A stretch of DNA of 64,000 nucleotides from Coriaria nepalensis (lineage: Eukaryota; Streptophyta; Magnoliopsida; Cucurbitales; Coriariaceae): NCBI GenBank assembly GCA_027186245.1, contig CP114492.1:8398501-8462500 (forward strand), written 5' to 3'. The notes below the pieces were generated by a model, which did not search any database, was not told the DNA's origin, and worked only from the letters and a program-made list of their open reading frames with translations. Numbering within the stretch: position 1 is the stretch's first letter; the number at the start of each line of letters is the position of its first letter. The translations under genes and the position numbers were made by a program. Positions 37,320-50,109 of the stretch are shown here, one piece after another.

Positions 37320-38399
37320 ATGGGGTTCTATCACAGAAAGCTCTTAGACAATACTATATCAGACATAGACCACTGCACAGAAACATATTGTAATACCGCA
37401 TATGATAACCTCCTGCCCGTTTGCCCACCTTCATGTTTGACTATTTGTCCCGGCATCTGCCTTTTTCCGATCACCACCCTAAACTCATCACCACCACCAC
37501 CACCTACAACCCCCAGACATATACCTACTCTTTTTATCTGCATGATCGTCTTTTTCTCGGCCTCCATATTTCTCGCCTCTTGTCTGGTCTCTGTCAAGGT
37601 CTATAAAGCTCGACGCCTTAGGAGGCGATCACAGCTGTCGAACGTTGATGATCATGATCACGGTCATGATGGTCGTGATGAGTTTTTTGACGAAGTGCGA
37701 GGGCCCCACGTGTTGGACCACCCTATCTGGTATATCAACACGGTGGGACTTGAACCATCCGTGATAAGCGCAATCACCGTATGTAAGTACAAGAGAGGGG
37801 AAGGTATATTTATTGATGAAGGTATAGATTCATCATGTGCTGTTTGTTTGAATGAGTTTGTAGAAGATGAAAATCTTAGGATTTTACCCAAGTGTAATCA
37901 TGCCTTTCACATTTCATGTATCGACACGTGGCTCCGGTCCCATACTAATTGTCCCATGTGCCGAGCCCCGGTTGTCACGAACACGACAGCAGGGCAGGCT
38001 CCGAGGATGTTGGCCGAGCCTAGTGGTACAGTTGGTAATAATTCCGCTGAAGAGGGCGAGGAAAATTCACGTAACAGTAATGGCGAATTGAATGGAGAAG
38101 TAGAGGGGGAGAATCATCAGGTGAAGTCGAATATGGTAAGATCGGTTTCTCTGGATTATCTATCGGGTTTGAAGAAGATTAGTGGCACAGTTGCTCTTGC
38201 CAATGATGCTTTTCAGTTAGTGTCTAATTCTGAAATTCATGAATCAAGTGAAGTATGTGAGATGGGTTCTACTTCTTCATCATCATCGTCATCATCAGCT
38301 TCTACTTCTTCTAGTACTGCAGAAGGGAGCAGATCTATGAGGAGGTCAGTTTCTTGCGGTGGGAGATTCATTGGGTCTATACAGAGTAGACAGAATTAA
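37320..38399 (+). CDS. ATL-type RING-H2 E3 ubiquitin ligase
   Basis: Intronless 359-residue membrane-anchored ubiquitin ligase of the ATL family (ATL51/52/54-like subgroup). A Cys-rich N-terminus (about residues 19-47) and a proline tract (58-63) precede one transmembrane helix (about 70-92, [20 protein letters not shown]). A basic stretch (KARRLRRR) comes next. The diagnostic GLD-type motif is at about 143-157 ([15 protein letters not shown]). The RING-H2 domain spans about 173-214 (CAVCLNEF...[16 protein letters not shown]...CPMC), with all eight Cys/His ligands present and the Pro and Trp that define ATLs. The tail is Ser-rich (poly-Ser at about 314-328). Absence of introns is normal for ATLs. 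The substrate is unknown. Confidence 0.92.
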   Translation: MGFYHRKLLDNTISDIDHCTETYCNTAYDNLLPVCPPSCLTICPGICLFPITTLNSSPPPPPTTPRHIPTLFICMIVFFSASIFLASCLVSVKVYKARRLRRRSQLSNVDDHDHGHDGRDEFFDEVRGPHVLDHPIWYINTVGLEPSVISAITVCKYKRGEGIFIDEGIDSSCAVCLNEFVEDENLRILPKCNHAFHISCIDTWLRSHTNCPMCRAPVVTNTTAGQAPRMLAEPSGTVGNNSAEEGEENSRNSNGELNGEVEGENHQVKSNMVRSVSLDYLSGLKKISGTVALANDAFQLVSNSEIHESSEVCEMGSTSSSSSSSSASTSSSTAEGSRSMRRSVSCGGRFIGSIQSRQN

Positions 38400-38764
38400 G
38401 TCATGAAATTTTATATACCATTTTGTGATGACATTTTTTGATCTTCTTTAACAAAGAAATTCTCAATAAAGTGTGAGTTTCGGCTATCAAAAATTCTTGT
38501 ACAAAACTGTATTGATCTATCTCAATTATATATATTAATTTTATATTATTAAATCACATATTATATTAATATTACGTGCAATTAAAATAAACCAATCAAC
38601 TTTATACATAATCTACTCTAAAAATTCTATTTGCACAATTGTAACGAGCCAATAATGAATGATATGGATTATTCAATAATTTACTATTTTCTGATATTCA
38701 GATTTTCTAATAGGATCTAAGATATAATCATGCTATCCACTTGCAAAAATTTAGTGTAAATTAG
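38400..38764. other. 3' flank of the ATL gene
   Basis: AT-rich, including a polyadenylation-like AATAAA at 38465-38470. Nothing else seen. Confidence 0.5.
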
Positions 38765-38781
38765 AATGTGAAATAAGAACA

Positions 38782-39514
38782 GTGATTCGATCCGATATAA
38801 ATTTATTAAATTATAATCCGATCTGATATGTTGTATTTTTATTTGTTCGGATCAGATTCATCCAATTAGAATTCTGTCGGATATTCGATCTGATCGAATC
38901 TGATTGAATTTTTTTAATTCTTTTTTTAATTATTAATATAAATTATTTAAATTTTAATTTAATTAATATTTTTTAAAGAAATTTTTTTCCTTTCTCGTAT
39001 ATTTTTTAATGAATACTTTTTTTTTTCATTTCAAATATTTTATTAATGAATTTTCATTAAATTTGATTAAATTACTCTGGATTCTTAATTTTTTTTACTT
39101 TTATATTAAATTTTTCTTAAAATACACTTTTTCATTTATTATTTCTTATATAATTTTCATCATTATTTTTCCTTAATTGCTCAATTAAATTAAAAAAAAA
39201 TTCCATTTTCTATTTATTTTGTCAATTTATATTTATTACGTTTTTTTTAATAGATGTCTATTTATAATTTTCTTGAATAAAATTTTCAATTAATTATTTC
39301 TTAAATAATAGTTGACTTTTCCATTAAATATATATATATATATATAGATTAAAAGATATACTCTTCAATTAAACACATTAATATTTTTCTATAATATTTG
39401 ATACTACCTAATATAAATTAAATTATCTTTCCATCCGACCGTAACGAATCCGACCCGACATACATCTAAAGATCATTCGATCCGATCCGACCGATCCAAC
39501 TGTTGCTCACCCCT
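38782..39514. mobile_element. Retroposon/MITE-like insertion with long target-site duplication
   Basis: It is bounded by AATGTGAAATAAGAACA (38765-38781) and AATGTGAAATATAGAACA (39515-39532), a direct repeat of about 17 bp differing by one indel. The inside begins GTGATTCGATCCGATATAA and ends CAACTGTTGCTCACCCCT. Both edges are rich in CGATCCGA words, and the middle is very AT-rich and non-coding. On the minus strand it starts AGGGGTGAGCAACAG, a start seen in short plant elements whose class I cannot name. Confidence 0.65.
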
Positions 39515-39714
39515 AATGTGAAATATAGAACATCTCAGTTCTAGCTTAAAACTCTAGCTTTAAGTCTGAAACTACAGTTTGTGGTCGATTAAACTTAATT
39601 TTTGGTCTTAAAGATACAACTTTTGTCAATTTGACTAACGCTCCAAGTGGAGTAGTTCTCTACGACAATTTACCAACGCTCCAATTTTTAGCAGTTTGTC
39701 AAATGTTGAAAGCT

Positions 39715-40445
39715 GTTATACCTTATTCCTGGACAACCTCAGAAACCAAGGTTGGATATCGTCGGCAGAGATTTTGGAAACAAAGTGCCCCGATGAGATG
39801 ATAACCGAGGATAAGGTTGGGAAAAACTAAGGTGGCCTCGGTCCGCCTAACAAGAGCTAAACAAGATGATAAGTCTTAAGAAGACGCTAAGGCTAAGCAT
39901 AATATTTTCTCGCTCAGCTTAGTTGTTGGCGGCAGGGGGACTCTGAACAAGGGGACAAGTGGAAAGTAACCGACATGTGAGTGGAGACCATATCCCTGGT
40001 TGTCATACGGAAGTGATGCTACTGCTCGTTGAGGTGTCCTAGAAGATAGTAGACTGGGGCAGCGCCTTACTACCAAGAGGGACAAGTGAGTGGGAAGCAT
40101 ATTCCTACTATGTCAAACTACGGGGTGCTGACACTTGTCATGGAGCAGGGGATGATTAGAGCGTTAGAGCAATAAGAATGTGATACGTATAAAGCTGTCT
40201 GTTGCCTCCCTGCTTAAACCATTTATAAAAACTAAGTGATAAAAGAGATGATACAAATTTCTTAAGAGAATAACAAATATTCTAAATATTGTTCACATAT
40301 CTCTCTATAAAATTGACTAGAGCATTGGAGCGGAGTTGACCAACCACTACCTTGACTACAGTTTGCTATTGAGTTTAGATAGAGATCTTGGAACATACTA
40401 CATGCTGTAGAACTCTGCACATCGTGGATGGAAATCTCCGCCAAC
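39715..40445. mobile_element. LTR-like retrotransposon fragment (probable Ty3/Gypsy solo LTR piece)
   Basis: A segment of higher GC than its surroundings ends in GACTAGAGCATTGGAGCGGA (about 40316-40335). This resembles the conserved TGACTTGAGCGTCGGAG-type word near the 3' end of many plant Gypsy LTRs. No gag or pol coding, primer-binding site or second LTR was seen. Boundaries are rough. Confidence 0.35.
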
Positions 40446-40673
40446 AAAAGTTATGATCAAACGGGTAATGAGGTCCAGATGAAATTTTTAACGGATTTTC
40501 AAGAATGCAGTTTGGGGATCAATATTTTCTTTAGTTGGATCCAAATGGGCCGGAGTAAGCTGCAATGACTACTCGGGCCAGGGGAAGTTGGGCTGATGAA
40601 AAATAGAAAAGAGGGGAAAAATTCTTAAGAAATAGACTGATACAGCGAAGGAAGCTCACTGATCAGGTCTGCT

Positions 40674-42675
40674 ATGGCGTCTTGCTCCCTCTTCCTTGCA
40701 CTAAGGCGGTAAACTACCTTTATCTTTAGTTTCTTCTTCTGTTTTCCATAACTGTCTGTTTGGCTACTGAGAAAATTGATTTAAACTTTACAACAATCTT
40801 CATTCCTTTGCCAATTTTCCATAACATTATTTTCAGTTACTCAGTAGTCAGTAGCACTTGCAGCTTGAACAGATCAATTTTCGTCTAATTTATATTGAAA
40901 TATAGAGAATGCAGAAACAGGTTCTTTCTCAGCAGCAGATTCAAATCCCTGCCAGGTTCATACGAGGCCGGTGTGTCAAATTATTGCTCTTCTGGAGCTC
41001 TGAGCAGCGAGCTTACCGAAGAATCGACGAGTTTCGAGGAAAATGATGACCTAAAGAGCAGAATCTTCAGGCTCAGATTGCCGAAGAGAAGCGCCACTAA
41101 TGTTCTTGAAAGGTGGGTGAGCGAAGGCAATCAGATGACCATTTCTGAGCTCCGGCAAATCTCTAAGGAGCTCAGGAAACTTCAGCGCCACAAGCACGCT
41201 CTTGAGGTTCGATTTCTTCTTCCTCGCTGTTTTTCTAGTTTCCTTTTTTCCTATTTTCTGTCCTGTTGCTAAGGAAGCAGAGAGAGTTCATATCTAAACT
41301 AGATACATCTAAGATTACCATAGCAACTTGCAAAGATTTTTAGATTTCAAGGTTTTAAGGATGTGCCGACTTTGCCAAAGGAAGAGGAGAGCTGAAATAC
41401 ATAATTAAGTATTCGAAAATGGTACTGGGATTGGAATGATTAAGTAGTTCTCCTTAGGATATTGATAGAATGAAGTGGACTTGATTTAACCACACCAATT
41501 TATGATTTTGCATCAAGGTTACTTGTGTTTGTAATCGTGACCTAACCTCTGTAAATGCATGGTCATTTATTCTCTTTAACATGGAATGCGAGGAGATCGT
41601 AATATTTATATCTTTGTTTTTCTGAGGATTCTAACATCTCAAAAACAACATGGAGGGAATCTTGTGCAAATGAAATTCCAACTTTGTATATTTCTCTAAA
41701 AAATAATCATGCATGTTGTTTTAATACTTGATTTCTAACTTCCAGATATCAGAATGGATGGTTTCCCATGACGAGTTCAACCTATCAGACTCTGACTACG
41801 CAACCCGGATTGACTTGATGGCAAAGGTATTTGGAATTGATGCTGCAGAACGCTACTTTGAATCTCTACCCTCGTCTTCCAAATCCTGTGAAACGTATAC
41901 TGCTCTCCTTCACTCTTGTGCCAGAGCCAAATGGACCGAAAAGGCAGAAGATCTCTATCAGAGAATAAAGGACTCAGACCTGCCCTTTACTGCCCTTACA
42001 TATAACGAAATGATGACTCTATACATGTCAGTTGGCCAGATCGAAAAAGTCTCTTCCATCGTTGAAGAAATGAAACAAAGGAAGGTAACCCTTGATATCT
42101 TCACTTACAATCTATGGATCAGTTCTTGTGCTGCTTCTCTTGAGATTGATAATGTTTCAAGGATTCTAGTTGAAATGAGCTGTGAATCTAGTTCTAATGA
42201 AGATTGGGGCCGGTACATTACTCTTGCTAAAATATACATAAAATGGGGCAATTTCCTTGATGAGTCAAAGTCAAATTCGATAGTTGAATCTGAGAAGGGC
42301 ATTATTACTTGGAAAGAATGGATTACATATGACTTTCTTATCATTCTGTATGCTGGTTTAGGAGACAAGGATAGAATCAATCAGATATGGAACTCATTGA
42401 GGATGACTAAACAGACGATGACAAGTAGAAACTACGTATGTGTTCTTTCTTCGTATCTCATGCTATCGGATTTGGAAGAGGTGGGAGAAGTTATTGATCA
42501 ATGGAAGCAATCGACGGCTACAGGTTTTGATGGTTCGGCTTGTACTAGGCTTTTGGACGCATTTGTTGAGGCCCGGTCAACGGAAAAGGCCCAAAGGTTG
42601 CTTGAGATTCTGATTCAGAAGAACTGTGGCCCTGAGGATTTATCCAAGTATGAAGCTCAAGGTATTAAAGTTTAA
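40674..42675 (+). CDS. P-class pentatricopeptide repeat protein, organellar
   Basis: An RNA-binding helical-repeat protein, probably of mitochondria. Three exons, 40674-40708, 40906-41206 and 41746-42675, join in frame to 421 residues. The N-terminus (MASCSLFLALRR plus an Arg/Ser/Phe-rich stretch) fits a mitochondrial presequence. The plant-specific lead region RLPKRSATNVLERWVSEGNQ, then LRKLQRHKHALEISEWM, marks the short P-class subgroup related to Arabidopsis At4g01990/At5g09450. PPR repeats follow, recognisable as TYTALLHSCARAKWTEKAED, TALTYNEMMTLYMSVGQIEK, TYNLWISSCA and TYDFLIILYAGLGDKDRINQ. There is no DYW or E domain, so no editing activity is expected. The 12-codon first exon is supported by exact phase matching. 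The RNA target cannot be inferred. Confidence 0.9.
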
Positions 42676-43295
42676 TTCTGTTTTGTTATTATACTCATTT
42701 TCTATCTATGCCTTTGCATAGTTTTTTTCTACTGCTGTTGATGAATTTCTTATCATCCTTAAACTATAGGTGGAATCCCTATTTTAGGAAATATTATGAA
42801 CTTTTCTTTCAGTTTTTTTTTCGTGGTTTTGTATTTTCCATTTTCCATTTTTGTTGTTGGGTGTCGACATAAAAGATTATGGGGGCCCATTGGACCAATG
42901 ATCTATTAAACATCTCGACTATAATTTGGGCCTTTAAATTGGGCTAATTGGAGCACCTGGAAAATGACACTTCCACTTATCCCGACCACATTATCTACTG
43001 CGACTACGAGGTTGACCCCACCAGAACCAAATGAAGGTCCAAAATTTTTAAAATAATAAAAATTTTATAAACTGAAATTTTTTCATTTACGTTATGCTTT
43101 CTTTTTCTTCTTTTGTTTTGTTTTATTATTTTTATTTTTCTTCATATTTTTTTTCCCCTTAACATCAATAATTACATTAACATTGCCTGTTACTAATAAT
43201 AAATATTATGACCAGTAATTTTTTAAATTTTAAAAAAATTCATCAAAGTACTTACTATCACTTATCTTAATATGAATTTAAGAAATTAAATATCA

Positions 43296-43335
<40 letters not shown>

Positions 43336-45540
43336 TGATATTAAGAGAATCTTTATACATATATAAGGGACAAAAGCAAACTTTTGCTCGCAAGAAATCA
43401 TAAGCAAATAATGGTCTTAGGAAATTTAATTTGTTGTGTATTTTTATTGTAAAAAATAATTATAAAATATACTCATTGGAGTAGAAATATAACATATTAT
43501 TAACATAAATATTATAATAATATCACATTATTATACCTAAAAGCCGGCTTGGCCACGGTATATTTAAGATATATATTTAATTTAAAATATTAAAACCCCA
43601 CATTTTTTAATATATATATATATATATATATATTAAAATAATAATAAATAAATAAAGCTTACGTGGTTATTTCAGGATTTGACATTCCATGTTTTCTATG
43701 GGTGAATCTTTTGAGTTTATGTTATAAATGGATATTTTGAGTTTTTAGAATAAAAAAAATATATATTTATATTTCTCTTAAATTATAAATATTAAATTAA
43801 ATTACATAATAAATATTAAATCCGATATGCAACTAATTTTTATAATTTACCATAATATTGCATTAATGATAGTTCTACAAGCTCTTTATAGTTAGTTATA
43901 TGTGTTTTCTTTATTAAAAAAACAAATACAAAATTCATGTATCAAATATGTAATTATTCTAAATATTCTCATTTTAATTTTATTAAAAACTTTACAATTT
44001 TTGAATCACATTACCCAAAAATTTAAAATAATATTGATAATTAAAAAAAAATCATTTATTATATCTTCTAATGAAAATTGTATTAAGATATTTATATGAA
44101 TTTTTTTAGTTTATATTAATTCGGTGACCGTTAGAAAATTAAGAATTAATATTAATTATTAATAATTAAACTTATAACTTATAATAAATATGCTAAGATT
44201 TACTTGTAACGCTTGCCCTCCTAGCCTTTTAGTTTATTAAATACTTTTAAAGGAAAATGCATATCCAGTAGGTGTGTTATTTTTTAACTAATTTTTAAAT
44301 TTTTTTTTGACATAAATAACGCAATAATTTGAACTTTTATAAAATACTGTAATATAATTGAAATCCTTATCATATGAAATTAATTTCAAAATTTTTAAGG
44401 AAGAACCATTCTTTATATTATATATACATATATATATATATATATGCTTTTCTAAGAGGCTTAAATTTTCAAGTTTTTTTTTTTTTTTGTGATCCTAAAA
44501 GGATAATAGGAAAATTCACAACTTTTATATCGATAACTTTACCCCAAAATATCTCCCCAATGGACGAAACTCTACAACTAATAGGTTGAAAATTTTTCTT
44601 TAGGAAATAAGATTTAATATTTACTGTAACTACATTTTGTAAAGAATGTCCCAAAACAATTATGATATTAAATATTTTTTTTGTTTCAGTACGAGAAAAT
44701 CACGTCATAACTTCTTATTACATTAAGAAAAATTTACTAAATTTATATTAATTTCATGAATAATAATCAATAATGGAATCATATTTATACTAATACCTCA
44801 TATTTGAATAATAAATATCATATTTTAAGAAATTATTAATTTATATATTACATAAAATTTATATAAATTTTTAAAAATATATTATCTTATAAATTTAATA
44901 TATTATTCTTAAACTAAAATAAAAAATATATATTATTTAAATAAAATTATTAATTGATTCCAATCATAAAATCTTGGCTTGAAAAAATAACAAATAAAAC
45001 ATGTCGATGCAAGATTGTTAGACCAATTGGCTATACCGGACAAATTGTCCTCCTAAGTAACCGAGTTGATGAATCGTACCAATCGGTCTAACTCGGTATT
45101 AGATGACAACCTCGCATCGGCAAACTTAAATTTTTTATTTTTTATTTTTTATTTTTTATTTTTTATTTTTTATTTTTTATTTTTTTCTTCCCGGCCAAAA
45201 ATTTATGACGTGTGTAAAATATAAATTACTCAAGTAAAAAAAAAAAAAAAAAGAGAAAAAAAATTCAAGTAATTAATATACTTTAACGGCAATGATGGTA
45301 ATATGCATGCAGTGTCATCAGTTCGACATTGACATGGCATAAAGTTCTGACCGCGATGAATAATCGCTCAACCTACCAGTTCAGCCTCCAACAAATCAGA
45401 GACAAGGTTCATGTCCTTAACTGTGATGTTAAGTTATATTCATTATAAGTAATACTAATAACAAATAGAATTGGAACTCCACCCCCATGAAATATTGTTA
45501 TCTAATTTCTCTTCTAAACTATATATTGAATTCCTTCGAC
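42676..45540. other. Long AT-rich intergenic region
   Basis: Nearly 2.9 kb of A/T-rich DNA with microsatellites, (TA)n at about 43299-43330 and 43610-43632, and the heptamer array at 45130-45186. No coding signal; ORFs here are AT-biased noise (Ile/Asn/Lys-rich). Confidence 0.6.
45130..45186. repeat. (ATTTTTT)n heptanucleotide array
   Basis: About eight head-to-tail copies of ATTTTTT, visible directly, roughly 440 bp upstream of the first dioxygenase gene. Confidence 0.93.
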
Positions 45541-45548
45541 TATAAATA
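45541..45548 (+). promoter_or_regulatory. TATA box of the first 2-ODD gene
   Basis: TATAAATA lies 85 bp before the ATG at 45626, followed by a CT-rich leader. Confidence 0.65.
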
Positions 45549-45625
45549 GCTCGTCTTCCCTTTCCCATCTCTTCACAAGACCCTAACTCCTCCACCTTTC
45601 TGATCTCTTCCCTTCTCTCTTTTAT

Positions 45626-47563
45626 ATGGCCCCAACAGCAACTCAAGTTACCCATGAACCCAGCGTTGGTAGTGTCGAAAAGCTATACGAGTCGTCAACC
45701 TCTTTCACTGTTCCATCCGTTTTCACCCCAGCAGCTGAATCCCTAAGTGAAGCCATTTCTAAAGTGCTCGAAAGCTCAATCCCAGTTTTCGACATGACCC
45801 TTTTAACCACCGGAGATCCTGAACAACGCTCCGAAGCGATCGAACAGCTTGGAAAATACTGTCAGGAATGGGGTTTCTTCCTGGTACGAATAAAAGTACT
45901 TGGTACAAAAGCCGGAGAAAAATTATAAGATAAAAAGACTCTCCAAAAAAGAAAAGCAGCAGTCAATAATCAAAATCAAGCAATGAATTCTCTATTTCTC
46001 GATAGAGTCAGCAATGTTCCATAAAAGGACTAACTTTTTTTTTTTCCCGGACAAGCAAACTTTTTGACAAGGGTTAAAAAACTCAACCCTTACAAACAGA
46101 AGCAAAAAATAATAGAAATAAAGCACCCTTACAAAATATTGCAGCCAACCTTCAACGTTTGATCAAGGCCTTTAGCTCTAATTTGAATCTCAAAACTGAT
46201 TTTTACATCACACCTTTCTAATATACGATCCAAATCATAAAGTATATGTACGTGCTTAATTATTCTACGTGCATGATTAATTCTTCAACTTGTCGATCAG
46301 GTGATCAATCATGGCGTGCCGGAGAATATGATGAAAGAAACGATCGACGTTTGTCAAGGATTCTTCGTTATGACGGAGGAGGAGAAGAAATCGTTCGACG
46401 GGAAAGAATTGTTGGATCCCATAAGATGTGGAACTAATTCTACTTCATTGGCTAAAGATCTGTTCATGTGGAGGGAATATGTTAAGTTCTTCTCACACCC
46501 TGAGTTTCATTGCCCCACTAAACCTTCTGGTTTCAGGTACCTTTTTAATGATATAATATTCATAATAATTAGCAACTAATCATTTGTTAATCATAATCAT
46601 TAGCTTAACTCAAATGATCATCTTGGAAGTATGGATTCGAATCCAAAAATCTTTTCAGAATTTAAATATTTAAAAAAATCAGTTGTTAATGACATTTTTA
46701 TTGGTTAAGTATGAATTATTGATGCTACATATTATTATTAAATTATTTTTGGGATGAAACAAAATACTACAGCGTGACAACCTTGGAGTTTACAAAAAGG
46801 ACAAGAGAAGTTGCAAGAGAATTGATGGGAGGAGTACTAGAGAGCTTAGGTGTGGAGGAGGGCTACATGGACAAGGCATTGCACTTTGACAAGGGCTTAC
46901 AAATGTTTGCAGCCAACTTGTATCCTATTTGCCCTAATCCAGACCAGGCCATAGGAATTCCTCCTCATACAGACCATGGCTTCTTGACCCTTCTCATCAA
47001 TAATGGCATCCCTGGCCTTCAAATTTTACATCAAGGCAAATGGGTCAACGTTCAAACCCTTCCCAACTCATACGTGGTTAATGTAGGAGATCAATTAGAG
47101 GTACTAATCTTTCTATATCTGAATTAATTAGAGGTACTAATCTTTCTCTCTTTGATACATAATAGTACTGTTAGATCAATTTTTAATATGGTCAACTTGT
47201 TACGATCTGAATGATAACTTAAAATATATGTATATATTACCTAATAACTAATATATTATACATAATATTAACGTATTATATCATATTTGCTTGAAATTGA
47301 TGAAGATCGTGAGTAATGGGAAGTACAAGAGCATATATCATAGAGCCTTAGTGAACGAGAAAGTTGCGAGGGTGTCGATCGCTATGGCACACGGACCGGG
47401 ACTAGATACAGTTGTGGGTGTAGCACCAACATGTGTTGACGATAACAATCCTCCATTGTATAGGGCCGTGACTTACAAAGCGTTTCTAGAAACTCAGCAT
47501 GGAAGGAAACACAGGACCAAAGCCACTTTGGAAATTTTCCGAGTTGGCTATGAAGATAATTAA
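45626..47563 (+). CDS. 2-oxoglutarate/Fe(II)-dependent dioxygenase, copy 1
   Basis: Soluble oxygenase of the plant DOXC class (related to 2-ODD19-like and flavanone-hydroxylase-like enzymes), which hydroxylates or desaturates small specialised metabolites; the substrate is unknown. Four exons, 45626-45883, 46301-46536, 46773-47100 and 47306-47563, join in frame to 359 residues, the normal family length. DIOX_N region: IPVFDMTLL, then CQEWGFFLVINHGVP. Fe(II) ligands are H230 and D232 (PPHTDHG) and H286 (YHRAL). The 2-oxoglutarate carboxylate is bound by R296 and S298 (ARVS). All are intact, so it should be active. A TATA box lies 85 bp upstream. The partner copy at 50564 is nearly collinear, and a GT61 gene follows each copy. 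Confidence 0.93.
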
Positions 47564-48327
47564 AGAAATATTATTGAAGGGAATTATGTGTACTATATAT
47601 ATTATTTTATACGAACTGATTAGGTTTATTATGTGGCGTTGAAGTTGGAATATGTTTATGGATGTAATTTTTAGTCGTGTGATTGTGAATAGAACATATA
47701 AATAAGTCTAAAAGTGATGTATCATTTCGTTATTATATGTAATGGCATTAATACTATATGATTATACGTACTATATTATGATATGTATGTTTGTAGGCTC
47801 TGCCACTGATTATGTTTCGTAGTGTTTCTTGCTTGCTTTTTTGTTTATGTGAAAATGAGCAGCCAATGTAAAGAAGTGCCTTGATTACTGTTCAATATGG
47901 GCTTGGTCATTGGTTTCGTTGGGGTTTTAAGCCCAGTTCAAAAGTGTGTTCTCATTTGGACTTTGAATAACATGGGCTTTTATGAAGCCCGAGAAAATTG
48001 TCTTGAAACACAAACCCAGTGTAAACATACGACGGATGTAACTTGTAAGTAAAGAAAATCACTCGCACACAAGAAATACAAACGTGGTTCACTCTTACTC
48101 ACACCATACACCTATCCCATTCATACAAAACATCAGTTTAACTTGAAGCTTTATCATCTTCTTCACGAGACAACAAAACGTAGTTATATTTTCATGTAAG
48201 AAATCCATATGTCTGAGAGGATCAGCTCTATCTAGCAAGCTAGATAGCTGATCATCTCTTCTTACTCTTACCTAGCTTCCTACGTAGCTTCAAACTTCGA
48301 ATCATGTCCGTGGCCTAATCTCCTCAA
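47564..48327. other. Intergenic between dioxygenase 1 and GT61 copy 1
   Basis: 3' flank, then a promoter-like region. No coding signal. Confidence 0.5.
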
Positions 48328-50109
48328 ATGGAAAGGAAAGTCAGACCTCAACAACGGATCAAAAAGTACTTGATCTCTACCTACCTACTAGCTTTGATCT
48401 CTCTAATCATCCTTTTCATTTGGTTTCACATCCGATCCCTCCGGACCCCGGAAACCTCTCCATCGCCTTCATGGTCCCTCATCCACCGATGGAAAAATGT
48501 CATCATCAATGATAGCCAAACAATCACCTCCTCGAACTTCCTTGAAAACGCCGTTGAAACCGCAGCGTCTGAAAAACTGCGTCTCTCTGTCACGTTTCTT
48601 CCGCTCAAGGACTTACGTTACGTGCATATACCTCTCCAGGGTCACACCTGGTTTATGAGCTCCATGTATGACACACACGAAGAAGGCGAGGTCCAATACC
48701 AACAATTCCCTTCGCTGTCATCGCAGGGCCGGCTTCTCTGCCTCAGAGGACGCTATACTCATGACGGTTCTTGGAATTACTACGCGTTATCATGGCCAGA
48801 AGCGCTTCCGTACAATGCAACCTTCATGAAAGGTTTAACATTTGTGTCATACAACCATTATGACTACAACAACATATGGCACGGTTTGTCAGCGATGGTA
48901 CATACATACATAGTACAATTTATAAACTACTAATGACCTTTTTGTATATTTTATGAATATGCTCATAATAAAATAATCGATAACTTAACAGGTACCATTT
49001 GTCGCATGGCACAAGAAAAATGGTTGTGAAGTGCCCAAAAGATGGATTTTATATCATTGGGGTGAGCTTAGGACTAGCATGAGCACATGGTTAACGACAT
49101 TATTGAAAGCCACATTTGGAGGTCCACCCAATGTTGAAATGTTTGATGGGGTTGGTGAAGATGAGCCTGTTTGCTTTGAAAAGGCTGTTGTAATGAGACA
49201 CAATGAGGGAGGAATGTCAAGGTTGAGAAGGATGGAAGCATATGATCTTATGAGATACAAGTCAAGATTGTATTGTAATGTGAGCTTGGAGCGTAGGTTG
49301 CCCGTAATAGGAATGACCCTATTCATGAGGGTCGGCCCGAGATCTTTTAAGAACGAGACGGCGGTTATCAAAGTATTCGAGAGGGAGTGTGCTAAAGTAG
49401 ATGGTTGTAAGTTGATGGTGGCTTACTCCCATAATCTTACATTCTGTGAGCAGGTAAATCCTACCATTTCGATCTAATTATTTGTTTGGACAACATAATC
49501 CAGTTGTGCCTCGATTCGATTGTTTATTAATCAAAGCTAAGCATATAATGATCGTCTACCCATCTTGTGGGTCTAGATCAACAACAATCTCCGTCGATTG
49601 TCTTAATGCGTTCTTAAGACCACATCTTCATGCCATTCTTTGATTCCTCTTGTTTGTTTGATGTAAATTGTTGGACTGGTTTTCTTAGTAGCTTTCTAAA
49701 CTACAAATCGCAGGTTAAGTTGATGAGCATGACAGACATTTTGGCAACGCCACATGGCGCGCAAACAACGAACATGTTCATGATGGATAGAAACAGTAGC
49801 GTTATGGAGTTCTTTCCCAAAGGGTGGCTAAAATTAGCCGGCATAGGTCAGTTTGTGCACCATTGGCTTGCGAGCTGGTCCGGAATGAGGCACGAAGGGA
49901 CATGGCGGGACCCGGATGGAGAAAGTTGTCCCTACCTAGAAGATGATCGTCGTTGTATGTCGGTTTTCAAGAATGGAAGAATTGGATTCAACCAAACTTT
50001 CTTCGCAGAGTGGGCAAGAAGAATACTCACCGAGGTCAAGACGAGGAAGATTATGACACAAGTATCCAATAAAAACTTATCCAAATTCTTGATCAAGAGT
50101 GGTTGTTGA
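48328..50109 (+). CDS. GT61-family glycosyltransferase, copy 1 (type II Golgi membrane protein)
   Basis: Inverting glycosyltransferase of family GT61 (DUF563), the group that includes plant xylosyl/arabinosyl transferases and EOGT-like proteins; donor and acceptor are unknown. Three exons, 48328-48897, 48992-49453 and 49714-50109, give 475 residues. A short basic cytoplasmic tail and a single signal-anchor helix (about 14-34, YLISTYLLALISLIILFIWFH) indicate the Golgi lumen. Conserved blocks: HTWFMSSMYDTHEEGEV, FEKAVVMRHNEGGMSR, TLFMRVGPRSFKNET and the catalytic-domain TPHGAQTTNMFMMDRNSSV, followed by EFFPKGW. The ATG at 48328 directly precedes the anchor. Copy 2 at 53174 has one more intron; here the join LQ/GHTWF is continuous at 48639/48640. 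Confidence 0.9.

Noticed and set aside
48426..49371. Minus-strand ORFs within GT61 copy 1 (and the same in copy 2)
   Set aside because: Shadows of the coding strand, broken at exon edges and without recognisable domains.
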